Origin: Cyrtobacter comes
GTDB taxonomy: Bacteria > Pseudomonadota > Alphaproteobacteria > Rickettsiales > Midichloriaceae
Assembly (NCBI RefSeq): GCF_034470605.1
Contig: NZ_JARGYT010000020.1
Span: forward strand, 1 to 18,183
Reading direction: 5' to 3'
DNA length: 18,183 nucleotides
Both the position numbers and the translations under genes were made by a program. Shown here piece by piece: positions 1 to 7,264 of the stretch. Positions within the stretch are counted from its first letter, which is position 1; every line of letters starts with the position of its first letter. The notes beneath the pieces are model-generated. The model ran no database searches. It had not been told where the DNA came from and saw only the letters and a program-made list of their open reading frames with translations.

Positions 1-423
1 CATGCCTACGATGTGCTTCTGTCACTATCAATACCATTTAATAGTTGATCTCACTATCTTCTTATATCACGCCTTCTATCTCGTGACTACACTATTTGGT
101 TCTTTAACCTTCTGACAAATCTTCTTCCGGGATCCGCCTTTGGATGATTTAGTGTTTTTTTATAACTAATCCCTAGACGCTTTATTGCATACTTAATACA
201 TGAGTCAATTATTCCTAATCTTTTAGCATGGCTATCTGGATGATCCAATATATCTCGTATTAACGCTTCTTTACTGAGCTTTTTCCACGGGTTATTCCTA
301 GTTTTCTGAGGCTCTATCGCCTTCTTCCATCTACTTTAGGTTCTAATAGATATGTAGAAACTTAGATCTTCATATCTTCTGCATGTAATTTCATTACTTT
401 CTTTCGAAATTGTAATGTCATTT
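1..423 (-). pseudogene. IS630-family transposase, N-terminal half, decayed, runs off left edge
   Basis: Reading leftward from an ATG at 423, the start MTLQFRKKVMKLHAED matches the usual N-terminus of IS630-type transposases, but a stop follows at codon 20. After a frame change, positions of about 296 to 91 read open for about 66 codons and contain EALIRDILDHPDSHAKR and ISYKKTLNHPKADP, the helix-turn-helix and linker region typical of the family. Further left, GIDSD and EAHRRH appear in two different frames and look like the first catalytic Asp region (normally an IDES-type motif). At least three frame breaks or stops mean it cannot make a working enzyme. A terminal inverted repeat lies just upstream at 460-482, so the element would be oriented leftward with its other end outside the window. 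The family call comes from motif recognition. Confidence 0.75.
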
Positions 424-459
424 TACCTCACATTTGTTCATATCTACTATATAGTATGC

Positions 460-482
460 CATTTTATACTATCTTAGCTATA
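460..482. repeat. Terminal inverted repeat of the minus-strand IS630 element
   Basis: This 23-bp stretch reads CATTTTATAC, four variable bases, then TTAGCTATA. It matches 17939-17961, the right arm of a MITE-like element at the other end of the window, at 19 of 23 positions with no gap. It sits about 40 bp upstream of the transposase ATG at 423 and ends in TA, the dinucleotide target of IS630/Tc1/mariner elements. I take it as the outer end of the minus-strand IS630 copy. Confidence 0.6.
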
Positions 483-1031
483 GTGGTAGTTATAAAAAAA
501 AGCCTTTTCCTATCTGGGGGCAGAAAAGCGAGATAAATATCAAGAAATAATTAAAGACATACTGCCTCAAAACCTTGTATATATTGATGAGAGTGGCATC
601 GAGCTTACCGCTTACAAAGACAGAGGATGAAAAAGTGAAAAACTTAAAAAGAGCGGTAAATATGAAACATTGTAGCTAGATATGTTAATCACAAGTCAAT
701 AGCACTTTTTCAACGGTTCTTGCAACACCGATTTTTAATTATTGGGTAGAACATTTTTTAATCAAAGGGTTAAGCCCCGGCCAATTTATGGTGATGGATA
801 ATGCTAGTTTCCATAAATCTCAGAGAGCATTAATTGAATCTGTTGGCTGTAAACTAATATTTTCGTATTCACCAGATATGAACCCGATTGAGAAATTCTT
901 GGCTAAGAGGTGGATTAGAGCTCATATTAGTCATCTTGCGATGCTTTAGTTAAATTCTTCAATACGCACTCAACTTGATTTACTATATCTACGTTGCCTC
1001 AAATAAAGCATTTATAGTAGCGGAAATTTGA
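483..1031 (+). pseudogene. IS630-family transposase, C-terminal half, multiply frameshifted
   Basis: Fragments in changing frames reconstruct the catalytic half of an IS630-type DDE transposase. They are SYKKKPF (about 489), KYQEIIKDILPQNLVYIDES (about 537-596, with the first catalytic Asp), SGIELTAYKDRG ending in a TGA in place of an expected Trp, then an open stretch 746-949 containing VMDNASFHKS (second Asp) and SPDMNPIEKF (third acidic residue). CDALVKFFNTH and SNKAFIVAEI follow, ending at TGA 1029-1031. Several stops and frameshifts make it non-functional. Its N-terminal half is missing at the point where the minus-strand copy and its inverted repeat begin, which suggests that one IS630 was inserted into another. 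Confidence 0.8.
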
Positions 1032-1761
1032 TTTATAGAAGCTAAAAACTCGAGTCTCATGCTGACAAACTCAAAAAAAACGTTATTCTAAATATCTATG
1101 CAGGATGGTGGGTTTAGAGCGCGCATTACAATGCCTATCAACTATATTTTTACCTCACAAAGCTCATATATTTCTTTTTCCCCTTCCTTTTTGTAAATAA
1201 TTTAGTGCTTTCCTTTATAAATCTATATTGAGTTATTTGCATTTTATAGATGCGCTATGAGGCTTATTATGTGTATTTTTTCAAACATCTATGCTCAATA
1301 TCTTGCCGCCTAAATCATGCTGCCTAAGAGCAACAAGGTTGCCCAATTTTGTTTTGGGAGGTGCCAGGCATTATTGAAACACATGTTCGCATGCGAAAAA
1401 ATGACGCAGCGCTTGATATGTTAGAAGCGCCAAATTAGCATATCAAATTCAATTTACATAGCAAATCATGGTATCATTTCTTTGGTATTTAAATTTATTT
1501 ACTACGCGATCGCTCAAGAGAGGCTCGGATAATTATGCAAAATCAACACAACACTTGATCCTAATATAAAAATAACAACCTCAAGTGATTGGTCTCTGCT
1601 CGCCACATCCACTTGTTGCGAAAAAAGACCATATTAACTCACTAAAAATTCAAATATTCGTGATGCTAAGAAACATTACCTCAAAGCGTGTCTTCGAATA
1701 TATGAATTGTGATATACAACATCAAACAAAGAGCGAAGACGCAACTAAGCTAAGCTCCATG
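1032..1761. other. Gene-poor stretch with unidentified coding remnants
   Basis: No intact gene is visible in these 730 bases. A somewhat less AT-rich patch near 1270-1440 has protein-like open frames on both strands. The plus strand from 1331 to 1438 gives CPILFWEVPGIIETHVRMRK followed by a stop a few codons on. The minus strand gives KLGNLVALRQHDLGGKILSI. Neither has a credible start codon and I recognise neither, so they look like remnants of a gene. A perfect 12-bp palindrome, TTCGCATGCGAA, lies at 1386-1397. From 1440 to 1761 I see nothing beyond short chance frames. Confidence 0.4.
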
Positions 1762-2115
1762 CTATGCTGCCTTCACTTCTAATTTTGTACTAGGTGCGCA
1801 TATTAAGCTTAAAACAGCAACTGTGGCATAAAAAGTACAATGGGTACATATAGTAGAGCATGCATGAAGAAGAGTGCCGGATACAGCGCCTGTGATGCAT
1901 AGTACGAAGACTGAGCTATAGTAAGTCTGTAATTTGAACTTGGAACTAAAGCCAGAGACCATGATCACTGAAAAAATTGCGATAATCCACAAAGAGGTAA
2001 GATGTAAAAAATCAGCCACCATTCCAAAAGACATAACAGTAAACGAACCTAAAATGATATACAGAGAATCTAGATACCGAAATAATAAGATAAGGTCAAC
2101 AGAAATCTATGACAT
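1762..2115 (-). pseudogene. Small hydrophobic membrane protein, amber codon near the upstream start
   Basis: The uninterrupted part, from ATG 2034 to the stop at 1762, encodes 90 residues with about three hydrophobic stretches (roughly residues 8-28, 39-60 and 65-83), Cys-rich in the last, so an inner-membrane location is likely. The same frame stays open upstream for 24 more codons with equally membrane-like sequence (DLILLFRYLDSLYIILGSF). It reaches an in-frame ATG at 2115 whose third codon is TAG (2109-2107). Either the real gene is about 117 codons long and was broken by a recent nonsense mutation, or translation begins at the internal ATG 2034. No good ribosome-binding site precedes either ATG. 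I recognise no family. It is on the same strand as, and downstream of, the 181-residue membrane protein gene. Confidence 0.4.
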
Positions 2116-2292
2116 TATTAACTAACTATAGTTATATATGAGAAGTTTATGAAACCCCTTGTAGTGTGGGCTGCCAAAACGATACACTAACCTTATTATA
2201 AATTCCGCGATAAGAACCATTTTTTATGTATTTATGTGCTACAAAGATATATAACTAATAGTTTTTAATAAACTGAGTTATCTATAACATAT

Positions 2293-2304
2293 GGCTTTAT
2301 AGCC
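2293..2304 (-). terminator. Weak hairpin downstream of the 181-residue membrane protein gene
   Basis: GGCT TTAT AGCC forms a 4-bp stem flanked by ATAT on both sides, about 14 bases past the stop of the minus-strand gene ending at 2318. There is no clear run of T on the transcript side, so this is only a weak terminator candidate. Confidence 0.2.
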
Positions 2305-2317
2305 TCTCATATATTAT

Positions 2318-2863
2318 CTAATCTACATTATTACATTCTGAATTATACTCATTATTGCGCCTTAAATGTAGCTCTTCATTATATGGCGATGAATTATAAA
2401 ATAATTTCATACCGTAGCTTACGGATGCTGATACTAAACCGAAAGCTTTTTGACATAAATTAGGGGCTAACCCTGTTGCTTGTTCTGAGACCATTACGCA
2501 CAGTGTTGTGAGAGCGAAGCCTTTAGCTATTGCTTTCAATACATCAGTGGGCTGTGCATAACTTTCTATAGATATAGGGCCGTTTATTGATTTCAGATGA
2601 CTACAAGCAGCAGAGACTAAAAAGCATGGCAATACTTGTGTTAACACATATTGAACAGCTTTCAGTGCTGTGCTGCCTTTAGCAAGAAAAGTTGTGTCAA
2701 GCATGTATTGTATTAGTGCATTAGAGCAGCCAACGACTAAGGTATGAATGGCTGTTTCTTGTAAGGTTATTTTTCTACTCATGAAGAATGTAATACAGGA
2801 CATGGACGCCCCAGTTAGTGTGCCAATTATGAGATTGTACGTGGTATTATCAAGTGTAGACAT
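2318..2863 (-). CDS. Hypothetical membrane protein, 181 residues
   Basis: An intact frame from ATG 2863 to the stop at 2318. I do not recognise the family. Hydrophobic stretches can be seen at about residues 8-28 (NLIIGTLTGASMSCITFFMS), 37-52, 68-88 (VQYVLTQVLPCFLVSAAC) and 112-132 (AKGFALTTLCVMVSEQATG). This suggests three or four membrane segments or helical hairpins. It ends in a polar, charged tail rich in Asn and Glu (about residues 155-181). Cys is fairly frequent. No ribosome-binding site is visible upstream, where the sequence is nearly all A and T. It lies in the accessory stretch between decayed insertion sequences and the rpmH operon and may be lineage-specific. The unbroken frame and consistent hydrophobic pattern favour a real gene. 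Confidence 0.55.
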   Translation of the reverse strand: MSTLDNTTYNLIIGTLTGASMSCITFFMSRKITLQETAIHTLVVGCSNALIQYMLDTTFLAKGSTALKAVQYVLTQVLPCFLVSAACSHLKSINGPISIESYAQPTDVLKAIAKGFALTTLCVMVSEQATGLAPNLCQKAFGLVSASVSYGMKLFYNSSPYNEELHLRRNNEYNSECNNVD

Positions 2864-2889
2864 TATGTAAAATATAAATAATTTTGTGA

Positions 2890-3053
2890 TTAGAGGTTTG
2901 TGCGATGATCGATATCTCGTCTCATGTGGTTATCTTCCACTAAACGATTATAAGTAGATTTTTTAAAAAGTACAATTATAGCGGTTGCTAAAAATGCGAT
3001 TATACTAATTATAGTATATGTATTATATGAAAGATTAGTTTAGGATTTTTCAT
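2890..3053 (-). pseudogene. Possible one-helix peptide remnant upstream of the membrane protein gene
   Basis: Leftward from 3039 a frame of 49 sense codons stays open to TAA at 2892-2890. It reads like a single-span membrane peptide: IISIIAFLATAIIVLFKK, then a polar tail VEDNHMRRDIDHRTNL. It has no start codon of its own except a late ATG in the tail. An ATG at 3053 in another frame gives MKNPKLIFHIIHIL before a stop, so one frameshift near 3010-3020 would join the two into a peptide of about 54 residues. It ends 26 bp before the ATG of the 181-residue gene on the same strand. It could equally be chance hydrophobicity in AT-rich DNA. Confidence 0.25.
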
Positions 3054-3129
3054 AAAGAGGGGCTTGGAGTGAATAATTTCTTAATAACTAAGCTTTTGTG
3101 TTGAGGTATCCTAATAATTAGGAGTAAAG

Positions 3130-3260
3130 ATGAAAAAGTGATGCATGATGAGATTGGTGATGAGGAGGTGCGGGTAGAGAAAATTGTTTCAAGGGATGGT
3201 GTGATGCTGAGCTCTGATCATGTCAGTTTTGCAAACAAATTAGTTAAAGGTTCGATAAAT
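3130..3260 (+). pseudogene. Displaced 131-bp copy of yidC codons 33-76
   Basis: These 131 bases match yidC 4266-4396 without a gap, 1136 bp downstream in the same orientation, with 6 mismatches. Two mismatches are silent (GAG/GAA, AAA/AAG) and four change the residue (Asp to Gly, Arg to His, Asn to Ser, Glu to Ala relative to yidC). The match stops sharply at 3260/3261, after which the rpmH upstream region begins. In the yidC frame an ATG at 3141 gives a 45-residue frame ending at 3278 (MHDEIGDEEV and onward). Oddly, AGGAG at 3120-3124 is well spaced from an ATG at 3130 that reads M-K-K-stop, and this stop overlaps the 3141 ATG as TGATG. I treat it as a dead gene fragment. Confidence 0.9.
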
Positions 3261-3330
3261 TTGCCTTCGTGCTTTTGAATCATCTACTCTAGTAGGCCGC
3301 TTTAAAATTTTTCAAATTACTGAGCTAGGA

Positions 3331-3358
3331 TTGACATAAACGATTTGTTAGTTAACAT
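3331..3358 (+). promoter_or_regulatory. Sigma-70-type promoter for the rpmH operon
   Basis: A perfect TTGACA -35 box at 3331-3336, a 16-bp spacer and TAACAT (4 of 6 consensus bases) at 3353-3358 place the transcript start about 25 bases before the rpmH ATG at 3391. The -35 box is the best visible in the window. Assignment is by consensus only. Confidence 0.55.
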
Positions 3359-3390
3359 TCCCTGCAATTTAGATTACGGTTTTTTTAAAA

Positions 3391-3531
3391 ATGGCAACAA
3401 AAAGAACTTATCAGCCAAGCAAGTTAGCAAGAGCTAGGAAGTATGGATTCAGAGCTAGAAGTGCAACTAAAGGAGGTAGGGCTGTTTTGAGAAATAGAAG
3501 AAGTTGTGGAAGAAAGGCTATAGCTGTATAA
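3391..3531 (+). CDS. rpmH: 50S ribosomal protein L34
   Basis: Encodes the 46-residue large-subunit protein bL34. The sequence MATKRTYQPSKLARARKYGF is diagnostic for the N-terminal half, followed by the family's typical FRAR...TKGGRAVL and a basic R/K-rich tail (NRRSCGRKAIAV). It has two more residues than the common KRTYQPS-starting form. It is the first gene of the operon, directly followed by rnpA as in most bacteria, although dnaA, the usual neighbour upstream, is absent here. Its stop codon (3529-3531) is about 12 bp before the rnpA start. No strong ribosome-binding site is visible; the leader is A/T runs. Confidence 0.95.
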   Translation: MATKRTYQPSKLARARKYGFRARSATKGGRAVLRNRRSCGRKAIAV

Positions 3532-3543
3532 TGGATTCTTGCT

Positions 3544-3891
3544 TTGGGTACTTTTGGGAAGGATATTAGGGCTTTAAAGGCCTCTTCTGAGTATTCTGTT
3601 CTGCTCTCAAGTGGTTCTAGGTTTATATGCCCACTGTTTGTTGCGCTCTTTATTAAGGTGCAAGATTCTAATTCCAGTTTTGGTGTTATAGCTAGTAAAA
3701 AAGTAGGTGGAGCTGTTTCTAGGAATAGGTGTAAGAGAGTTTTAAGAGTTTGTGCAAAAAGGGTTTTAGCTCAGCTTTCGTCTTCATTTTCTGTAGTGTT
3801 TATATCTAGGAAGGCCCTTTCTGCATCCAAGCCTGGCTCTATATTGCGTTTTGAAGCAGAGTTAATTTCTAATCTAGCAGCGCTTTCTTGA
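3544..3891 (+). CDS. rnpA: Ribonuclease P protein component
   Basis: The protein subunit of RNase P, which helps the M1-type RNA remove 5' leaders from pre-tRNAs. The hallmark basic motif is visible as ASKKVGGAVSRNRCKRVLR (about residues 50-68, the RNR helix), preceded by the usual beta strand (FVALFIKV) and followed by VVFISRKALSAS. The length of 115 residues is normal. The frame has no ATG: the only plausible start is TTG at 3544, since the upstream stop in this frame is the rpmH TAA itself, and an ATG overlapping that stop is in the wrong frame. The N-terminus GKDIRALKASSEYSVLLSSG aligns with the family's usual LKKxxEFxxVxxxG, supporting the TTG. It overlaps or abuts yidD downstream. Confidence 0.9.
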   Translation: MGTFGKDIRALKASSEYSVLLSSGSRFICPLFVALFIKVQDSNSSFGVIASKKVGGAVSRNRCKRVLRVCAKRVLAQLSSSFSVVFISRKALSASKPGSILRFEAELISNLAALS

Positions 3892-3914
3892 AATATTTTT
3901 CAGCATGTTTATGT

Positions 3915-4151
3915 ATGAGGTTGTTTTTTTCGGTTGTGAAAACGGCAATTATAGTTCTTATTCTTGCTATAATATGCATATATCGCTATATAATCTCGCC
4001 TGTAATGCCTAATGTATGTAGGTTTACTCCGTCTTGTTCATGCTATGCGGCTAAGGTAATAAGACAAGAGGGCTTTATTGGGGTCTTGAAGGCTATTAGG
4101 AGGGTCTTGTGTTGCAATTCTTTTTCAAGTGGAGGAGATGATCCGGTTTAA
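3915..4151 (+). CDS. yidD: Membrane protein insertion efficiency factor YidD
   Basis: A small inner-membrane-associated protein that supports YidC-dependent insertion. The diagnostic core is YRYIISPVMPNVCRFTPSC followed by SCYAAKVIRQEG and a C-terminal GGDDPV, the local form of the family's usual GGxDPV ending. A hydrophobic stretch (about residues 5-22) precedes the core. I chose ATG 3915 (78 residues), which leaves a normal-length leader before the conserved YR. A TTG at 3888 in the same frame, overlapping the rnpA stop as TTGA, would add nine residues and couple it to rnpA; this cannot be excluded. The order rnpA-yidD-yidC is the classical arrangement. Confidence 0.88.
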   Translation: MRLFFSVVKTAIIVLILAIICIYRYIISPVMPNVCRFTPSCSCYAAKVIRQEGFIGVLKAIRRVLCCNSFSSGGDDPV

Positions 4152-4168
4152 TTTTTTTGGGATAATTT

Positions 4169-5806
4169 ATGTCTGATCAAATCAGAATTGCTATTGCGGT
4201 TTTACTGAGTGCTATTGTCCTTTTTCTTTCGCAATATTTCTTTGCGCCACAACATAATAGTAAGCATGAAAAAGTGATGCATGATGAGATTGGTGATGAG
4301 GAGGTGCGGGTAGAAAAGATTGTTTCAAGGGATGATGTGATGCTGAGCTCTGATCGTGTCAATTTTGAAAACAAATTAGTTAAAGGTTCGATAAATCTTA
4401 CAGGCGCGTTGTTAGATGATTTGGTTTTGAAGAATTTTAATGAATTGGATGGGTCGCAATTAGTGTTACTTTCTCCAAGTAACACTTCAAAAGAGTATTT
4501 TGTGGAATTTGGATGGGTAAGTGAGAAAGGTATTGAATTGCCAAGCCTAAATACAAAGTGGAATATATTAGATAATAGCGTAGATCACGTAAATTTATGG
4601 TGGGAGAATAATGTTGGTATTCGTTTTGAGATTAAAGTCTCTTTAGACGATAAGTACTTGCTTAATATTATTCAAAGAGTTGTTAATTTATCTGATAAAA
4701 ATTTCACCATTAGAAGTAGATCTATTATAAAGAGAGTTGATGCGGGGGCTGAATCTTCTAGTATAATGCATGAGGGGGCTATAGGTTCCATAAATTCAAC
4801 GCTAAAAGAGGTTGATTTTGGTAATTTGAAAGATGGAGAGAAGTTTACATATAAAGATAGTAGTGGTTGGGTAGGATTTTCTGATAAATATTGGTTAGTT
4901 TCATTATTTGCTGAAAACAGCTCTACTAAGATTAGTGGAGTTTTCTCTAATGATGCAGATGGTCGCTATAGGGTTAGTTATCTTCTTCCTGCGCAGACTA
5001 TGGTTTCTGACGACTCATCGGTTACTAATTTTAATTTGTTTGTAGGGCCAAAGCAGCTAGATGTGTTGGATTACTATCAAGAAAAGTTTAATGTAAGCTT
5101 GTTTGATAGGGCTGTAGATTTTGGATTTTTATACTTCATAACAAAACCTATTTTCTTATTCCTTCACGAGGTATATTTGTTTACTGGTAATTTTGGCCTC
5201 GCCATATTGATATTAACAGTTTTAATAAAGGTGCTTTTATTACCGCTCTCCTATAAGAGTTTTATAGGGATGAATAAAATGAAAAAATTCCAGCCTCAGA
5301 TACAAAAGATTAAAGAAAAATATGAAAATAATCCTATGGAGCTTCAAAAGGCTACTATAGAGTTTTATAAAAAGAACAATGTAAACCCGCTTTCTGGGTG
5401 TTTGCCTATCCTTCTTCAAATGCCAGTGTTTTTTGCTCTTTATAAAGTATTATACGTTACTATAGAGATGCGGCATGCCCCATTTTATTTTTGGATAACT
5501 GATCTTTCTGCAAGGGATCCAACTAGTATATTTAATTTATTTGGCCTTATACCTTGGAGTCCGCCTGAATTTTTGAAAATAGGTATTTTGCCTATTTTAA
5601 TGTCTTTGAGTATGTATATACAGCAGCAAATGAACCCTGCTCCTACAGACCCAATACAGGCAAAAATCATGAAATTTTTACCAGTATTTTTCCTTGTTAT
5701 GTTTTCATCATTTCCTTCTGGTCTTGTTTTATATTGGCTATGGAGTAACATACTTTCCGTATTACAGCAGTTTTTAATTAAACGCTGTATTCCTAGTGAA
5801 AAGTAG
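4169..5806 (+). CDS. yidC: Membrane protein insertase YidC
   Basis: The Oxa1/YidC/Alb3 insertase that places proteins in the inner membrane, alone or with SecYEG. The 545 residues are normal for a Gram-negative YidC. They comprise an N-terminal membrane anchor (residues 6-26), a large periplasmic domain (about 30-320) and the conserved five-helix core from about residue 325. The core contains GLAILILTVLIKVLLLPLSY (from 343; K354 sits where the groove has its conserved positive residue), then a basic hairpin (MNKMKKFQPQIQKIKEKY), PLSGCLPILLQMPVFFALY and the final SGLVLYWLWSNILSVLQQF. The start ATG 4169 follows yidD by 17 bp. Codons 33-76 exist a second time at 3130-3260. mnmA starts 6 bp after its stop. 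Confidence 0.96.
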   Translation: MSDQIRIAIAVLLSAIVLFLSQYFFAPQHNSKHEKVMHDEIGDEEVRVEKIVSRDDVMLSSDRVNFENKLVKGSINLTGALLDDLVLKNFNELDGSQLVLLSPSNTSKEYFVEFGWVSEKGIELPSLNTKWNILDNSVDHVNLWWENNVGIRFEIKVSLDDKYLLNIIQRVVNLSDKNFTIRSRSIIKRVDAGAESSSIMHEGAIGSINSTLKEVDFGNLKDGEKFTYKDSSGWVGFSDKYWLVSLFAENSSTKISGVFSNDADGRYRVSYLLPAQTMVSDDSSVTNFNLFVGPKQLDVLDYYQEKFNVSLFDRAVDFGFLYFITKPIFLFLHEVYLFTGNFGLAILILTVLIKVLLLPLSYKSFIGMNKMKKFQPQIQKIKEKYENNPMELQKATIEFYKKNNVNPLSGCLPILLQMPVFFALYKVLYVTIEMRHAPFYFWITDLSARDPTSIFNLFGLIPWSPPEFLKIGILPILMSLSMYIQQQMNPAPTDPIQAKIMKFLPVFFLVMFSSFPSGLVLYWLWSNILSVLQQFLIKRCIPSEK

Positions 5807-5812
5807 TTTGTG

Positions 5813-6874
5813 ATGAGAAGAATAGTAGTGGCCATGTCTGGTGGTGTAGATAGCTCCACATCCGCCGCTATACTTAAGGCCCAAGGTTATGAGGTATTAG
5901 GCATTACTCTGAAGCTATATGATGATGGTCTTATAGAGGGAAAGAAGGGAGCTTGTTGTGCAGGGATAGATATACATGATGCGCAGGTGGCTGCGGAAAA
6001 AATAGGAATACCTCATTATGTTTTTGATTATGGTTCTAGATTTAAGGAGGAGGTTATAGATGATTTTGTAGATAGTTATTTAAGTGGGGAAACCCCTATT
6101 CCGTGTATAAAATGTAATCAAAAGATAAAGTTTTTGGATTTACTGCGTGCTGCGCGAGAGCTCGGGGCCGATTCTCTTGCAACTGGTCATTATGTAAGGA
6201 AGGTTGCTGGTGATTTGGAGGCAGAGCTTCATAAAGGTATGGATGCTTCCAAAGATCAAAGTTATTTTATGTTTACTACCACGAAGGAGCAGTTAGATTT
6301 TTTGCAGTTTCCAGTGGGTGAAATGAATAAATCTAGGACAAGGGAGCTTGCGAAAGAATATGGTCTAGAGATTGCAGAAAAGCCAGATAGTCAGGATATA
6401 TGCTTTGTTTCAGATAATTATAAGAATTTTATAAAAAAAATCTCACCACTAGCAAATATTAAAGGTGATATAGTCTACAAAGATGGGAGAATTTTAGCAA
6501 GGCATGAAGGTATATCGAATTTTACCATAGGTCAGAGAAGGGGTATAGGGACCTTTGGTAATAAGCCACTTTATGTAATTTCAATAAATGAAAAGGAGAA
6601 TCAAGTTATTGTTGGGGATAAAGAGGATTTGCTATCTAATAAGTTAAGTATTAGAGATATAAATCTACTTTCAAATTATATAAGTGAAGAAATAGAATGT
6701 ACAGTAAAATTGCGTTCTGCTCATATAGGTTCAAAGGCAACAGTAAGTTTTGCAAATGATAAAAGGCATGCAAGCATAATGTTGCATGAGCCTTATGCGG
6801 GTATAGCGCCTGGTCAGGCATGTGTAATGTATGATGGTACAAGAGTTTTAGGTGGTGGATGGATTGCCAAATAG
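5813..6874 (+). CDS. mnmA: tRNA-specific 2-thiouridylase MnmA
   Basis: ATP-dependent thiolation of uridine 34 in tRNA-Lys, -Glu and -Gln. The 353 residues include the PP-loop SGGVDSS (residues 9-15), the first catalytic Cys in PCIKCNQKIKF (C101), TGHYVR, and the second catalytic Cys in DSQDICFV (C197). The central ISNFTIGQRRGIG and the C-terminal beta domain with GIAPGQACVMYDG also match the family. I start at ATG 5813; a GTG at 5810 directly before it would only add one Met. The gene follows yidC by 6 bp and probably shares its transcript. A promoter for the next operon lies in the 101-bp gap after it. Confidence 0.95.
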   Translation: MRRIVVAMSGGVDSSTSAAILKAQGYEVLGITLKLYDDGLIEGKKGACCAGIDIHDAQVAAEKIGIPHYVFDYGSRFKEEVIDDFVDSYLSGETPIPCIKCNQKIKFLDLLRAARELGADSLATGHYVRKVAGDLEAELHKGMDASKDQSYFMFTTTKEQLDFLQFPVGEMNKSRTRELAKEYGLEIAEKPDSQDICFVSDNYKNFIKKISPLANIKGDIVYKDGRILARHEGISNFTIGQRRGIGTFGNKPLYVISINEKENQVIVGDKEDLLSNKLSIRDINLLSNYISEEIECTVKLRSAHIGSKATVSFANDKRHASIMLHEPYAGIAPGQACVMYDGTRVLGGGWIAK

Positions 6875-6910
6875 CCTAAGTTTCTGCATTATCTTTTGGA
6901 TTAGTAGTTA

Positions 6911-6939
6911 TTGAAAACTTTGGTTTTCTACTTTAAAAT
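6911..6939 (+). promoter_or_regulatory. Sigma-70-type promoter for the ftsB-thyX-glpX-recO operon
   Basis: TTGAAA (5 of 6) at 6911-6916, a 17-bp spacer, and TAAAAT (5 of 6) at 6934-6939. It lies in the only sizeable gap between mnmA and the next gene, 37 bp before the ATG at 6976. The -35 region also forms a small inverted repeat (GAAAAC/GTTTTC). Confidence 0.55.
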
Positions 6940-6940
6940 G

Positions 6941-6962
6941 CCCTATGCGTTTTCATAGCGGG
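6941..6962 (+). other. Imperfect hairpin at the expected transcript start
   Basis: CCCTATG and CATAGCGGG pair with one bulge around a short T-rich loop. It falls at or just after the predicted start of the transcript, so it would be a 5'-end stem-loop. It is not followed by a T run, so it is not a convincing terminator for mnmA. Confidence 0.3.
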
Positions 6963-6975
6963 TTGGTTATAAAAG

Positions 6976-7263
6976 ATGTCTTTAAATGGTGCGCTATACT
7001 ATCTGCTTATGCTGTCAATTTTTTCATATTTTTTTTACCATATAGCTCTGGGCGAAAGAGGAGTTTTGGAGTTTTTTAAGATTCGAGATATGATTTCGAC
7101 TAAAGAGGTGGAGTTGCGAGAGTTAAATGAGAAAAATAGCTATCTTGAGCATATAATTTATAGCTTAAGAGCAGAGAGTATAGATTTAGAAATATTAGAA
7201 GAATTTGCCAAGCTTCAGCTTGGGTTGATGGGTAAAGATGAGATGTGTTTTATATTAAAGTAG
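6976..7263 (+). CDS. Septum formation initiator family protein (FtsB/DivIC-like)
   Basis: A 95-residue bitopic protein with a membrane segment at about residues 6-24 (ALYYLLMLSIFSYFFYHIA), a conserved-looking GERGVLEFF, and a predicted coiled coil (about 38-68: STKEVELRELNEKNSYLEHI) before a short C-terminal part ending LGLMGKDEMCFILK. This architecture and the G-x-x-G-L-xx motif before the coiled coil are those of FtsB/DivIC proteins, which bridge FtsL and FtsQ in the divisome. Sequence conservation in the family is low, so the call rests on topology and motif. It is the first gene of a compact operon: thyX starts one base after its stop. Confidence 0.8.
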   Translation: MSLNGALYYLLMLSIFSYFFYHIALGERGVLEFFKIRDMISTKEVELRELNEKNSYLEHIIYSLRAESIDLEILEEFAKLQLGLMGKDEMCFILK

Positions 7264-7264
7264 G

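Noticed and set aside
1585..1782. 65-codon plus-strand frame starting with GTG
   Set aside because: No recognisable motif, low-complexity codon use, no ribosome-binding site; overlaps the end of the minus-strand membrane frame.
1934..2125. 63-codon plus-strand frame
   Set aside because: Antisense shadow of the minus-strand membrane protein frame, with no protein-like features of its own.
4177..4485. 102-codon minus-strand frame inside yidC
   Set aside because: Lies entirely antisense to a well-identified gene; its length follows from yidC codon use.
5485..5859. 124-codon minus-strand frame over the yidC/mnmA junction
   Set aside because: Antisense to conserved ends of two recognised genes; hydrophobicity mirrors the yidC membrane helices.
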